Assembly: GCF_026262505.1 (NCBI RefSeq)
Contig: NC_067207.1
Span: 7,780,082-7,844,081, forward strand
Origin: Trichomonas vaginalis G3
Taxonomy: Eukaryota > Parabasalia > Trichomonadida > Trichomonadidae
DNA: 64,000 nucleotides
Direction of reading: 5' to 3'
The notes under the pieces are model-generated. The model had not been told where the DNA came from. It ran no database searches and worked only from the letters and a program-made list of their open reading frames with translations. Made by a program: the position numbers and the translations under genes. The first letter of the stretch is position 1. The number at the start of each line of letters is the position of its first letter. Of this stretch, positions 16,466 to 26,883 are shown piece after piece.

Positions 16466-17188
16466 TTAGAACCACTCGAGGTTCTCTTTACGGTTGTTGA
16501 GCTTGTCACCGTCAATGTGTTTGACCTTCGTCTTCTTGTCTGGATTTGGAACCCATTGAATTGCGACAAGCTTGCCCATGGAAATTGAACCGCGATTCCG
16601 AAGGTTAAGGTTCAAGTGTCCCAAGTTGTTGAGAACTGGGGTAAGAACCTTGCCGGTCTCCCTGTTGCGGATTTTGTATGGGTAGGGTTGGGAAATTTCG
16701 TAAGCGTCATCGGCAACAAGGGTTGCCCAAACTTCCTCTTCTTCGTATTTCTCTTCTTCCTCTTCTTCTTCGTATTTCTCTTCTTCCTCTTCTTCTTCTT
16801 CGTGTTTCTCTTCTTCCTCGACAATTCCTTCTTCAATTTGGTACTCACGAAGTACGGTGTTGCATGTTCTGTCCTTTCCGAGTACCTTCCAGATGGCGTC
16901 TATCTCTTCGAAGAAACGGTAGATAAGTCGGGCAAGGTCTCGGTTCTCTCTCTCGTAATTGCGCAACGATTCTGAGAAATCGTTCAGGACTTTTTCATTG
17001 GAAGCTTGGTTCATGAGGAACTCACCTTTAAATCCCTTCATCTCTGACATAAGACTACTTTGGAGAGTCTTAACGGTGTTTGTCAGATGAGCTTTCAATT
17101 GGGCAATTTGAATTTGAATTGGGCGCTTGTCTGGCAACCTTGAAAGGACATCTTCCATTGAGTTTGGCTTCGGTGCTTGTTCGGACAT
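16466..17188 (-). CDS. Coiled-coil/HNH_3-like protein, 240 aa (copy 2)
   Basis: Same as 4976-5671 but with nine more residues in the Glu-rich linker (an extra EEEEEKYEE-type unit). The in-frame change suggests selection on the reading frame or simple slippage. The C-terminal HNH-like domain is unchanged. Confidence 0.65.
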   Translation of the reverse strand: MSEQAPKPNSMEDVLSRLPDKRPIQIQIAQLKAHLTNTVKTLQSSLMSEMKGFKGEFLMNQASNEKVLNDFSESLRNYERENRDLARLIYRFFEEIDAIWKVLGKDRTCNTVLREYQIEEGIVEEEEKHEEEEEEEEKYEEEEEEEKYEEEEVWATLVADDAYEISQPYPYKIRNRETGKVLTPVLNNLGHLNLNLRNRGSISMGKLVAIQWVPNPDKKTKVKHIDGDKLNNRKENLEWF

Positions 17189-17220
17189 CGAAAAAATGAA
17201 GTGGTTTGAGAATGACGGTT

Positions 17221-17805
17221 TTACTTCAAAAAGCTTGTTATGACAGTTAAGTCATACAATAAGTTTAAAATAATATCTTGTTCTTCTTCTGAACGTTTGT
17301 TGTCTCTTCCGATAAAAGTTTCGAACATGAGAACCAAAAAACGTTTTTTGAGATTGCGGAAGAGTTCAGGCAAATTTTCATATTCTGGATATGTTGGGAG
17401 CAGTTCAAAACATCTGAGCTGACTTTCGGACAAAATTGGGACAATGTCAGAAAATTCATCTTTGGTCGGACTGCTTGAAGGTAAGTCCCTTACATGTAAG
17501 TAGCTCTGGTAAAGTCTTCTCATTTCTGCTAACTTTTGGAGTATAGCTTCGTAGTTTAGAAGTTTCAATTTTAATTGTCTTATTCCTCTCTTGACATCTA
17601 AACGGTAACTATCCATGAGGTCAAGGGTTGCTTTAGTTGCCTTAAGTGGAGCTATCTGTTCCTTGACTTCTGCAATTTTGGTTGCAATTGTGGTTTGAGC
17701 TCCTTCAAGTTCGCCGTCTATGTCGTTCTCAACACCTTCAACCATAGCTTGAAACTCTTCATCGGTCCATTGAGATTGGTGTGGGACGAATTTAACTTGC
17801 TTCAT
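17221..17805 (-). CDS. Coiled-coil hypothetical protein, 194 aa (copy 2)
   Basis: Identical to 5704-6288. Confidence 0.6.
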   Translation of the reverse strand: MKQVKFVPHQSQWTDEEFQAMVEGVENDIDGELEGAQTTIATKIAEVKEQIAPLKATKATLDLMDSYRLDVKRGIRQLKLKLLNYEAILQKLAEMRRLYQSYLHVRDLPSSSPTKDEFSDIVPILSESQLRCFELLPTYPEYENLPELFRNLKKRFLVLMFETFIGRDNKRSEEEQDIILNLLYDLTVITSFLK

Positions 17806-17827
17806 TCAAAAAATGAAAAAAATGTTT

Positions 17828-18123
17828 TTACTCAAAGCGTGCCATGTATATGGCTATAAGAAACTTACCAGAAGGCTTCTTCTTCACATGAGTCTTTGGC
17901 AACTTGAGTGTTGGTGTTGGAGTTCTTGTTGGTGTCGGGTCTGGAATTTCAATTCTCTCTCGAGCGCAACAACAGATGTCAGAATAACATTCCCACTGTC
18001 CTTCTTGCCACCATAAACTGTGTATTGACCAAACTTGCATTTACAGGAAGACCGGTCAATACAAGGTTCACAGTTGAAATAGTTGTACACAAACCTGTTG
18101 AGTACGAGTGTGAGTAAAAACAT
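17828..18123 (-). pseudogene. Cysteine-rich small protein, copy 2, one-base deletion
   Basis: Same gene as 6311-6607, but one C is missing from a CCCC run near 17990. The N-terminal 44 residues and the Cys cluster end are therefore in different frames. Confidence 0.6.
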
Positions 18124-18150
18124 AAAAAAAGTGAAGTTAAACGTTAAGGT

Positions 18151-18516
18151 TTACTGAATTGGTTGGATGTCGCCTTCACAGGTTATGTAGAACGGCTGAC
18201 CAGAGAAGTGGAGAAGACTCTTGAGAATTTGGTTCATTCTTGGGAAAGGGTTCTCTCTGTTTGGAAGTAGTATCCAAGGACGCTTGGCAAAGAACTTTAT
18301 AATGGCTTCCTTCTTTGCTTGCTTTATGTCGTCGTAGGCTGTCCCGTCTGGTATTTGAATTGGAATTCCGGTCGAAGTCTCGAGATTCAATGCAGCCCTT
18401 CCCGTTATCCAACCGTTAACAAGCTTGCCTTTTACATTCTGCCTGAGGAAGTCTTTAACAAGCTCGTTAATTTCAATTAGGTAAATTGCCTCGTCGGTAG
18501 GTTCGACCTCGACCAT
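18151..18516 (-). CDS. Hypothetical protein, 121 aa (copy 2)
   Basis: Identical to 6635-7000. Confidence 0.6.
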   Translation of the reverse strand: MVEVEPTDEAIYLIEINELVKDFLRQNVKGKLVNGWITGRAALNLETSTGIPIQIPDGTAYDDIKQAKKEAIIKFFAKRPWILLPNRENPFPRMNQILKSLLHFSGQPFYITCEGDIQPIQ

Positions 18517-18517
18517 T

Positions 18518-18601
18518 GCTACTGTCAGAAAAAGTACTGCTACTGTCAGATAAAGTACTGCTACTGTCAGTAAAAGTACTGCTACTGTCAGTAAAAGTAC
18601 T
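18518..18601. repeat. 21-bp tandem repeat, 4 copies (copy 2)
   Basis: Same array as 7002-7085, between the divergent starts at 18516 and 18654. Confidence 0.75.
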
Positions 18602-18653
18602 GCTAGTAGCAGAGATTTTTATCGTTGTGGTCCGACGGTTAAGCCACAAACGA

Positions 18654-18986
18654 ATGTCCGACGTTCCTCTTCCTGAATGCCTTCCCAAACCAGAGGAACC
18701 TAAAGAACCACAACAGTCTCCTCAGCAACCTCAGTTCCAGCAAGTACCTCCGAATTACTACCAATTTCCACCTCAAGGTTATTACCCACCACAAGGCTTC
18801 CCGAACTACCCTCCTCAACCTATGCCTTACTTCCCCAACCCTTGGTTGTTCCAGCAAGCTCCACCCCAGCAATTCAAATCTCAATCGAAGAGAGACCAAG
18901 AGTTCGAAGAAGGTCTGAACCGTTTACGCAAAGATTATGCCACAGCCCCTATGGAAGATGACAGGCTTTCAGTCTCTTCCCTAAGG
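18654..18986 (+). pseudogene. Proline-rich protein, 5' part (copy 2)
   Basis: Same as 7138-7470, interrupted by the insert. One extra G after the duplicated 80 bases shifts the read-through tail relative to copy 1. Confidence 0.65.
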
Positions 18987-19067
18987 GAGTGTGGTAGAAT
19001 TTACGAAAAAGTGACAGTAGAAAAAGTGACACTTAACCTTAAATTTCCAAACACTATTTTTTGATTA

Positions 19068-19506
19068 TATTTAGTTATTTATATATTTATATATATATAT
19101 GTATATTTATATATATATATGTATATTTATATTTATATATGTATATTTATATTTATATATGTATATTTATATTTATATATGTATATTTATATTTATATTT
19201 ATATATGTATATTTATATTTATATATGTATATTTATATTTATATATGTATATTTATATTTATATATGTATATTTATATTTATATTTATATTTATATATGT
19301 ATATTTATATTTATATATGTATATTTATATTTATATATGTATATTTATATTTATATATGTATATTTATATTTATATATGTATATTTATATTTATATATGT
19401 ATATTTATATTTATATATGTATATTTATATTTATATATGTATATTTATATTTATATATGTATATTTATATTTATATATGTATATATTTATATATGTATAT
19501 ATTTAT
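19068..19506. repeat. AT microsatellite (copy 2)
   Basis: Same tatatgtatatttatatt repeat as 7552-7985, with different arrangement of interruptions. Confidence 0.95.
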
Positions 19507-20465
19507 TAGAAACTGCTTCATGCTGCATTGAGTATTGTTGAATAATTTGAAGTAGTGGTTTTTGAAATCAGCACCCCTATGAGAGCGCTGGCGACCGAAA
19601 CACCACTAGTAAGATTGTGTATTAGAAACTGCTTCATGCTGTGTTGAGTAAGCTTCGATGTCTTTGTAGGATAGCTTTCTGAGAGCGAAACAAGATAGTG
19701 TTGAAAAAAATTTTGAAAATCTGAGAGACTGTGCAAGAGCCAACGACCAAAACGCTACCAGTAAGATACAGCAGTAGTAGCTGCTTCATGCTGCATTGAG
19801 TATTGTTGAATAATTTGAAGTAGTGGTTTTTGAAATCAGCACCCCTATGAGAGCGCTGGCGACCGAAACACCACTAGTAAGATTGTGTATTAGAAACTGC
19901 TTCATGCTGTGTTGAGTAAGCTTCGATGTCTTTGTAGGATAGCTTTCTGAGAGCGAAACAAGATAGTGTTGAAAAAAAATTTTGAAAATCTGAGAGACTG
20001 TGCAAGAGCCAACGACCAAAACGCTACCAGTAAGATACAGCAGTAGTAGCTGCTTCATGCTGCATTGAGTATTGTTGAATAATTTGAAGTAGTGGTTTTT
20101 GAAATCAGCACCCCTATGAGAGCGCTGGCGACCGAAACACCACTAGTAAGATTGTGTATTAGAAACTGCTTCATGCTGTGTTGAGTAAGCTTCGATGTCT
20201 TTGTAGGATAGCTTTCTGAGAGCGAAACAAGATAGTGTTGAAAAAAAATTTTGAAAATCTGAGAGACTGTGCAAGAGCCAACGACCAAAACGCTACCAGT
20301 AAGATACAGCAGTAGTAGCTGCTTCATGCTGCATTGAGTATTGTTGAATAATTTGAAGTAGTGGTTTTTGAAATCAGCACCCCTATGAGAGCGCTGGCGA
20401 CCGAAACACCACTAGTAAGATTGTGTATTAGAAACTGCTTCATGCTGTGTTGAGTAAGCTTCGAT
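19506..20465. repeat. 269-bp satellite, about 3.6 units (copy 2)
   Basis: Same dimeric satellite as 7985-8676, with one more complete unit. Confidence 0.9.
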
Positions 20466-20765
20466 ATCTTTATCAGACCACCTTTAAATTAACCACTCAC
20501 ATTCTCACTGTGGTCCATCTAAAATTTGTAAGCTTTATGACATAAAATTATATTATATGCAGGATCCCACCTATTACTTAATCTTTTTGGAATAAATGTT
20601 TTATAATATTTATCGATTGATTGTAATTTTTTGTATAAAAAAAAGTTTTTTATTTATATTAAAAATATATTTTGTTAATGATATTATCTTATAATTTGTA
20701 AATAAATCTAGTAATAAAATAACTTTAATAGTTGGTGTCACTTTTTCGAAAATTCTGGTTTTTTC

Positions 20766-21085
20766 AAGAAGGTCTGAACCGTTTACGCAAAGATTATGCC
20801 ACAGCCCCTATGGAAGATGACAGGCTTTCAGTCTCTTCCCTAAGGTCGACCAATTCGACTCGTACCACAGATTCGGTTCGTGACCGTGACGACTACCTCA
20901 AGCAGTCTGAGAGACTCTTCATCTTACAGCCATTTACAGCTGGAGCACTCAAGAACATGCGCAATTACGAAGGTCAAACACCAGCTGGAGACCGCAAAAC
21001 AGACGTGCTTACAAGAGCAGTCCAACTGGTCAAGACAAAGACTGAGATAGTCGACTTCATTCTTGCAGCTTGCCCATACAAGTAA
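20766..21085 (+). pseudogene. Proline-rich gene, 3' part (copy 2)
   Basis: Identical to 8976-9295. Confidence 0.65.
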
Positions 21086-21113
21086 AAAAATAAACAATTA
21101 CGAGTTAAACTTT

Positions 21114-21314
21114 TTATTCTTTCTTTTCTGAGTTGTTTAGAGCTGGTTTCTCTTGTAGAAACCTTTCGTACTCTTCCATGGTCATGTAATTGCGAATTTG
21201 GTACGCAATTCCAGGTTCGTTGTTTTTGAACCTTATGTATGTAACGCTTCCATCCTCCTCAGGGAAGTAAGCTGCTAACATCTGACCAAGTTTTCTCGGT
21301 GACTCGGAGCTCAT
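21114..21314 (-). CDS. Hypothetical protein, 66 aa (copy 2)
   Basis: Identical to 9324-9524, with the AAAAAGTGACA element upstream. Confidence 0.55.
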   Translation of the reverse strand: MSSESPRKLGQMLAAYFPEEDGSVTYIRFKNNEPGIAYQIRNYMTMEEYERFLQEKPALNNSEKKE

Positions 21315-21349
21315 AAAAATGTCACTTTTTAAACGTTAAGTTTTTAGTC

Positions 21350-21538
21350 TTATTTTACCCTTTGTTTTTCAAGGTAGTATTGGACTGCAATTTCTCCAAA
21401 TTCTCTGTGTCGGAGTTCTTCAGCATTTTCCAAGGTGTACCTGGAGAACTCAAAGAAGTTGTCAAGAACATACTGCCATGCTGCTCTTCTGAGTTCGTCG
21501 GTATTTTGGAAGTGTTGCACCTTCAAGTCTTCGGACAT
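21350..21538 (-). CDS. Hypothetical helical protein, 62 aa (copy 2)
   Basis: Identical to 9560-9748, with the same upstream element. Confidence 0.55.
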   Translation of the reverse strand: MSEDLKVQHFQNTDELRRAAWQYVLDNFFEFSRYTLENAEELRHREFGEIAVQYYLEKQRVK

Positions 21539-21661
21539 GAAAAAATGTCACTTTTTCCAACTCGTAATTGAATTCATTGTACTTCTCTTCACGTACATAA
21601 AACTCAGCAATGGTATTTGCTTTAAGAATTTACCATCTTACTAAGACTAAACATTTAATTT

Positions 21662-22594
21662 TCAAGCTTGACTTTTTACATTTTGAACTTTGTTTGCGTA
21701 GATATGAATTCTGAAAGAAGTATGAGGGTCTTGTATGACTTTATACTTCTCCCATAGTTCATGTCTGTCAAACTTACCTGCCATGGACTCTTTCATAAGT
21801 TCCATGAAATCGTCTTCGGACAATCCGGGGAAAAGTATTATGTCAGTAAGTATTCTCTTTACATCCTTACTTAAACTCTTGGCTGTCTGTACACAAATGA
21901 CAACTGAAATGTTAAAGTGCCTAAGTTTCTTAAGAATTCGACACATGTCTTGTTCTCTATTCTTTAACAAAGGATGAGAGGCGAAATCATCTAAGATAAG
22001 AAGACACCTATGAGGGTACGTTTTCCAATCGTAAGATTGCAATTTCTTCGAAATGTATTCTATCTCTTTCTGTTTGTTTCTGAAGTGTTTCTTCTCTAAT
22101 ATTCTCTGCATTTCCTCATTTGGGTCTTTAAACTTAGAATTTATATACTCATTTATAGCATTATATTTCAAAACTCTTCTTTGGTACTTCTTTATCCAAT
22201 CTAACAACTCAGTATCCTTTATACATACTAACTTAGACTTCTTTATAATATCTTTGAACGAATTGACGGTTTGGTCAAATTGACCAGAAGTCGAACAAAT
22301 AACAACTAACTCATAGAATGGGTTCTTCTCATCTAGTTCTTGTTGTTGTGCAGCCATTTTAAGATAAGTGAAAGTCTTACCCGACCCAGGTGGTGCAATT
22401 AGACCTGTTATACCATTCTGGCAAATAAGAACTTTTCATGTATAGGCTTTATCTGAGCATTTCCAACTTCCTCTTGTTCTTGTTTAAAACATTCACAAAT
22501 TTTTTGTCAATGTCAGCAAACTTTTTTTCTAACATATTTTTAGAAAAATTAAAATTTTTATCTTTTAAAAAGAGTGGGGGACAAACTCGCCCAT
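21662..22594 (-). pseudogene. Packaging ATPase 2, copy 2, broken near its 5' end
   Basis: Relative to 9872-10807, single bases are missing in homopolymers near 22420 (GGG to GG), 22460 (TTTT to TTT) and 22570 (A run). The Walker A region and N-terminus are thus out of frame with the rest, which stays open from 22357. Three hits in about 160 bp, all homopolymer losses, suggest a poorly polished stretch. Confidence 0.75.
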
Positions 22595-22782
22595 TGTCAC
22601 TTTTTCATTAACCTTAAACTTGTAATTTTCATTATTTTTAATTAACCTTATTTCTTTCCAATTCCTGATTTATTTTATTCACTTACTATTAAAAGTCACA
22701 TTTTAATAAAATATAATAATTTATTTATAGCATTTTTTACTATACTGTAATAAAAAATTAATTATAATAAATTAAATGTTTA

Positions 22783-23139
22783 TTAAATCAAATGTTTTCT
22801 TTGCAATAATATTTTTAATGTTGAGTAAACAATGTTGGGATCAAGTGTATCATTTTTCAGACCTTTCTGAACAGCTTCAAGCATACTGATGCATTCGACT
22901 TTTTTAAATTGTGTCATTTCTTCGAAATCTCTTGTGACTTTTTTGATAACTTTAACACTTCTCTCTGAATCCAGACCTTTAATTTGCAACTTAATCAGGA
23001 ATGAAGGAACAACACTGGAATATAACTCGATGACAAGTTCATCGAGTCGAAGATTTGGTTGTACACCACTTGTATGTGCCGGATACCATTGTGTCAAATT
23101 TTTTCTGAAATTAACTTTAAAAGTACTAAGTAAGATCAT
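22783..23139 (-). CDS. Hypothetical protein, 118 aa (copy 2)
   Basis: Identical to 10997-11353. It lies between inverted repeat arms 22590-22605 and 23250-23265. Confidence 0.5.
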   Translation of the reverse strand: MILLSTFKVNFRKNLTQWYPAHTSGVQPNLRLDELVIELYSSVVPSFLIKLQIKGLDSERSVKVIKKVTRDFEEMTQFKKVECISMLEAVQKGLKNDTLDPNIVYSTLKILLQRKHLI

Positions 23140-23291
23140 TTATTTTTGCATAATATAATGCCAATATGGTTTCTTTTGATTTTATTTCATTTATAAGCAA
23201 ATCAGATTTACCCAAAAACTCCACTCCATAAGCGTTCATTTGCTAAATTAAAAAGTGACAATGGGCTAGTCTGTCCCTTTCTCTTTAAAAA

Positions 23292-23744
23292 ATGTCTAGC
23301 GATTTCGCTATCTATATTCGAGACAAACTTTTCGACAGCAAAACATCTGTCGACCATAAAATCTTACATAGTGTAAACAAGACAGGTGAATTTGTTCTAA
23401 AGTTCTGTTTCTGGGAATATGACAAGAACCATAAAACATTACAAAGAGCAGTCTTAAAATTTGTCAATGACAGACTTGTTGACAGAGATGACGCCGATTG
23501 GAAAGATGAAGTCCAACAAAAGTTCTTAGAATGCAAAGAAGACACATGCGCTGTTCTTGAAGATGAAATAGAAAACAGAATAGAAGAGCTATTAAAGGAC
23601 AAAGAACTTTTACATAAATATGGTTCGGAGAAATTTGGAATAACTCCACCAGAAAAGAAGAAGAGAGAAAATAAAGAAAAGAAAGTAGAAGAAGAGAAGA
23701 AAGAACCAGAGCCAGTTCCACCGAAGAAGAAATTTGACATGTAA
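23292..23744 (+). CDS. Charged hypothetical protein with Lys/Glu/Pro tail, 150 aa
   Basis: ATG at 23292, just past the end of the tandem repeat. The N-terminal 100 residues are a mixed helical domain (FVLKFCFWEYDKNHKTLQ); the C-terminal 45 are KEKKVEEEKKEPEPVPPKKK-like, a flexible linker. The protein ends 16 bp from the convergent 139-aa gene. It flanks the helicase block, so a replication accessory role is possible. No family recognised. Confidence 0.6.
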   Translation: MSSDFAIYIRDKLFDSKTSVDHKILHSVNKTGEFVLKFCFWEYDKNHKTLQRAVLKFVNDRLVDRDDADWKDEVQQKFLECKEDTCAVLEDEIENRIEELLKDKELLHKYGSEKFGITPPEKKKRENKEKKVEEEKKEPEPVPPKKKFDM

Positions 23745-23760
23745 AAATAAAATTTTATTT

Positions 23761-24180
23761 TTAGAACATTTCTGGGTCAATGTCAATGTTCTCTTCCTCT
23801 TTAGGAGCAAACACCGGCTTAGACTCTAAAATCTTTTTACCCAATTTACCTTGAACTTCTACAACTTTAGACTCATAATATTCATAGTCGTCTGTCTTCT
23901 TTGGTTCATAAGGTATAACAAGTTTGTATGCTTTGCCTTCTTTAAGGTTTGAAAACCTTCTGTCAAAACTTTCTTTGACTGTTAACAAACCTTCTATGTC
24001 TAAGTCTTCAAATTTCGCACCATTTTTAGTCACAATAGCAAACTTAACTGGTTCGATGTTCCAAACTTTGCTGAATGAAGACTTTTCAAAATGGTAGAAG
24101 TAAACATTCAAATAAGCGAATGGTTCTAGTTCTTCTTTAAGTCCTGACATGTACTTGTTTACTGAGATGAATTTTGTCAT
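23761..24180 (-). CDS. Hypothetical protein, 139 aa, possible replication accessory
   Basis: ATG at 24180, 35 bp downstream of the helicase stop on the same strand. Beta-rich character (FAYLNVYFYHFEKSSF, KAYKLVIPYEPKK) with an acidic C-terminus (EEENIDIDPEMF). A beta-rich core with an acidic tail is reminiscent of single-strand DNA-binding proteins, but there is no diagnostic motif, so this stays a guess. Confidence 0.6.
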   Translation of the reverse strand: MTKFISVNKYMSGLKEELEPFAYLNVYFYHFEKSSFSKVWNIEPVKFAIVTKNGAKFEDLDIEGLLTVKESFDRRFSNLKEGKAYKLVIPYEPKKTDDYEYYESKVVEVQGKLGKKILESKPVFAPKEEENIDIDPEMF

Positions 24181-24215
24181 CTTTTCTTCAGAATAAAAAA
24201 ATATTTTTTTAAAAT

Positions 24216-25451
24216 TTACTCAGAAAAATTTTTCTTTGTATATACACCATTCTGTACGTCTAAAAAACTTTTGACATTTGCCAAGAATGTTCGTTTAGAC
24301 GCTGCCATATAACCATACTCTTGACAATATTGTTTATATTCATCATATAAAGACCTTTCATCTAATGACACAAAGTCGCTTTCATCTATGAACAGTTCAT
24401 AAACACTCTTGTTTGCTTCTAACAATGTTTGTCTCTCTTCGGTATGTGGAATTTGTCTTGGGTTGAACTTTGAAATATCTAATGTCATGAAATATGAGAA
24501 CAAGTGGTTGTAAAAGTCAGATGTCAAACATTCTGACAAAGCGTCAAAATATTCAGTATCTTGCATATGAGAATCTGACGTTCTGACAACTACATATCTT
24601 CTGTCAGAACTTTCTAACTTCATCGGAACAGCATTGTTTGAAACCATAATGAAGTTTGCAACATTCTCACAAACTCTTTGGTCTTTATACTTTCTTTCAA
24701 CAACTCCAACTTTGTCTGTTATAAGACTCTTCAAAGCATCTGAGTTTAAAACTTTTGTTGTATCTATACTTTGAAGTTCGTTACATACTATAAGTTTCAT
24801 ATTCTCAATTGAAGAGTTAAATTTACCGCAGATGTTTTCTAAGTTTGTCATATTAGGGTTCGAATAACCTTCTAAAAGTTTGCACAAGATATCTGTAAAG
24901 AATGTGTTCTTACCTGTTCCTTGTTTTCCAATTATAATGAGAGCAGTTTCATTTTTAGCACTTGGATGTTGTAAGATGTTTGCAAACCAACATAAGATAT
25001 ACTCATAAACTTTTTCGTTTCCATTGCATATAATTTCTTTGACATGGTCTAACCAAGCTTCTATAATATTTTCTTTCCATTCTACTTGTTCATATTTATA
25101 TCCAGTGAAGATAGAATAGAAGTTTGGAGATGGTGTATAGAACTTTATACCTCGAACTGAAAAATCTTCTAACTTTGACAATAAGATATCCCAAGCATCT
25201 AACATCTTCATACCAACTTGTACGACTTTTATTTTCTTAAGTTTCTGTTTACATTCTTGTTCTGAAACTATTGTCGCTTTAGGTTTGTTAAAGACTACAT
25301 CCCATTCTTTCATAACATAACATTCTGGGGCAGAGTCGACATAAATGACTAAACGTTTCAAATTCTCGACTGCTTTGTTATAGTCTCGAAATGGACACAT
25401 ATTTCTGAATGCTTGGAAGTCATAAAAATCTGAAACATCTATTCTGTACAT
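24216..25451 (-). CDS. Superfamily 3 (D5/DUF5906-type) viral helicase, 411 aa, intact
   Basis: Replicative helicase expected to unwind the element's DNA during replication. Walker A GKQGTGKN is at residues 175-182, Walker B LIVCNEL at 220-226, SF3 motif C FIMVSNN at 267-273 and an arginine-finger segment SDRRYVVVR at 282-290. The N-terminal 125 residues lack a recognisable primase motif and may be a truncated or diverged primase/linker part. The C-terminal region is helical, with a winged-helix-like end. This is the only full-length copy in the window; two other copies are cut after residue 125 and fused to a surface-protein gene. Confidence 0.88.
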   Translation of the reverse strand: MYRIDVSDFYDFQAFRNMCPFRDYNKAVENLKRLVIYVDSAPECYVMKEWDVVFNKPKATIVSEQECKQKLKKIKVVQVGMKMLDAWDILLSKLEDFSVRGIKFYTPSPNFYSIFTGYKYEQVEWKENIIEAWLDHVKEIICNGNEKVYEYILCWFANILQHPSAKNETALIIIGKQGTGKNTFFTDILCKLLEGYSNPNMTNLENICGKFNSSIENMKLIVCNELQSIDTTKVLNSDALKSLITDKVGVVERKYKDQRVCENVANFIMVSNNAVPMKLESSDRRYVVVRTSDSHMQDTEYFDALSECLTSDFYNHLFSYFMTLDISKFNPRQIPHTEERQTLLEANKSVYELFIDESDFVSLDERSLYDEYKQYCQEYGYMAASKRTFLANVKSFLDVQNGVYTKKNFSE

Positions 25452-25481
25452 TTTTATAAAAATAAAAAAATATTATTTTTT

Positions 25482-26279
25482 TTATTCTTGACTTTGTTGT
25501 TCCATTTGTTGCATTTGTTGTTCTTGGGCTATTTGTTGTTGAAGTTGTTCTTGTAATACAATACTTTCACCAGTTGCATCTTCCAATTCGAAACTTTCTG
25601 CCGTCATTGACAAATACATAGGACATAAAAGTTTTACAGGAACAAAGTTTGCGTCAACTAATGTCAACGTTATACTTGCCAAAGTGTTTGAGTTCACTAA
25701 GGTTGAAAATTCTGCATTCGAATGAACAATAGGCAAACCAGCAGAGAAAGTATTGTTTATACGCATAAGTATCTTTTGGTCATAATAGTTTCTGTCGACA
25801 TTCGAATAACACTTTGAACCTAAGTTTGAAACAATATATAAGATTGGTGTGCTTAATGTCAATGGAATAGACATTCCTTGTATGACACCTTTTCCTGTTA
25901 TAGGAAACTGTTGGTAGTAAAAACCAGAAATAAGTTTTGTATTATAGCTCATATCGTTTTTAGTAAACTCAGTCGGACATCCAAACATAATGAAACCTGC
26001 TCTAGTTGCAGCACATGTTACACCCGTACTTAAAGTATTAAATAAGTCAACAAAACCTGTTGGTGGTATATCTGAGTAAGTATCTTCAAAGGAGTATTTT
26101 TTACCATTCACAACAATAAAGTCTTCTGGTGTCAAAAGAGCAAAACAGGCTTTAGTCGTCATTGTGTTTAAGGTTAGTTTACAATATCGTCCTTGAGGAC
26201 TTTGTAAGTTTGTTGTTATAGAATTATATGACTCAGGGTTTTTAGTCGTAATAGTATAAACCATTATGTCTTCTGCCAT
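25482..26279 (-). CDS. Putative minor capsid/penton-type protein with Gln-rich tail, 265 aa
   Basis: Beta-rich throughout (YCKLTLNTMTTKACFALLTP, LTLVDANFVPVKLLCPMYLS), with a Gln/Met/Glu tail of about 25 residues. Related copies are 268 and 266 aa and differ mainly in that tail. The ATG follows closely after the stop of the 193-aa gene (about 4 bp). Its size, beta character and position near the major capsid gene suggest a jelly-roll minor capsid protein. Family not proven. Confidence 0.55.
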   Translation of the reverse strand: MAEDIMVYTITTKNPESYNSITTNLQSPQGRYCKLTLNTMTTKACFALLTPEDFIVVNGKKYSFEDTYSDIPPTGFVDLFNTLSTGVTCAATRAGFIMFGCPTEFTKNDMSYNTKLISGFYYQQFPITGKGVIQGMSIPLTLSTPILYIVSNLGSKCYSNVDRNYYDQKILMRINNTFSAGLPIVHSNAEFSTLVNSNTLASITLTLVDANFVPVKLLCPMYLSMTAESFELEDATGESIVLQEQLQQQIAQEQQMQQMEQQSQE

Positions 26280-26283
26280 TTAC

Positions 26284-26865
26284 TTAGCAAATAAATTTTA
26301 ATGAAATGTTGTGGTCGTCAAATATTTTTATAACGTCTGGGAAACTATATTTTAAGTTCAACGTTTCACCTCCTTTCATAACGTATATCTTGTCAATGAC
26401 ATTATATGAAACACCACAGCAACTAATGTCGGGTTCTATTTCTTTGATGTTTATATCGTCTGCCTCTGTCAAAAGTTTCAATAGTTCTTTCAAAACTTCA
26501 TGAGGTGCAATGACATATGAGTTCACTTTTACAGGGTTGTGTTCGACCAAGTTTAACATTATACTTAAAGCTTGACAAATCTTCTCCTGAGTTTGAAGTT
26601 TGTCTTTCAGTTGTTGGTAGTCGTTTCGAATATCTGCAACAGAACTTAAGTCTCTGTTAACTTCAGGATATGTTGGTTGTTCTTTTACAGGAACTATTGT
26701 TATACCATCTTCGTCTTCGTATGGTTTCCCCATTTCAACATCTCTGTCTTTGACATTGACAATAACACTTTGACTGTTTGTTTGAGTTGGTGAATTTAAC
26801 TTCACATCTGCCACCGCCATTAAACCTTTTGAAACACTTACGCTTCTATTTTTCGGAAATGACAT
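26284..26865 (-). CDS. Hypothetical protein, 193 aa
   Basis: The open frame extends upstream to 27030, but that extension overlaps the divergent 139-aa gene. The ATG at 26865 (MSFPKNRSVSVSKG) is the likely start, leaving an 18-bp divergent promoter. There is a helical middle (DYQQLKDKLQTQEKICQALS) and a mixed C-terminal domain. Two other copies at 42365 and 57331 differ by scattered substitutions with the frame kept. Function unknown. Confidence 0.65.
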   Translation of the reverse strand: MSFPKNRSVSVSKGLMAVADVKLNSPTQTNSQSVIVNVKDRDVEMGKPYEDEDGITIVPVKEQPTYPEVNRDLSSVADIRNDYQQLKDKLQTQEKICQALSIMLNLVEHNPVKVNSYVIAPHEVLKELLKLLTEADDINIKEIEPDISCCGVSYNVIDKIYVMKGGETLNLKYSFPDVIKIFDDHNISLKFIC

Positions 26866-26883
26866 TTTATTTAGAATAAAAAG

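Larger units (their letters stand above)
18987..20765. mobile_element. Insert with short inverted ends, microsatellite and satellite (copy 2, about 1.78 kb)
   Basis: Counterpart of 7471-8975. It is flanked by the same 80-bp duplication (18907-18986 and 20766-20845). Longer because of one additional satellite unit. Confidence 0.6.
11489..23275. repeat. Tandem Maverick-like unit, copy 2 (about 11.79 kb)
   Basis: Near-identical to 1-11488. Differences seen: one extra 269-bp satellite unit, 27 extra bp in the Glu repeat, microsatellite changes, and one-base deletions in the capsid-type gene, the Cys-rich gene and ATPase 2. Conversely the PX-like gene is intact here and broken in copy 1. Beyond about 23275 the sequence leaves the repeat and enters the helicase/capsid block. 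Confidence 0.9.
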
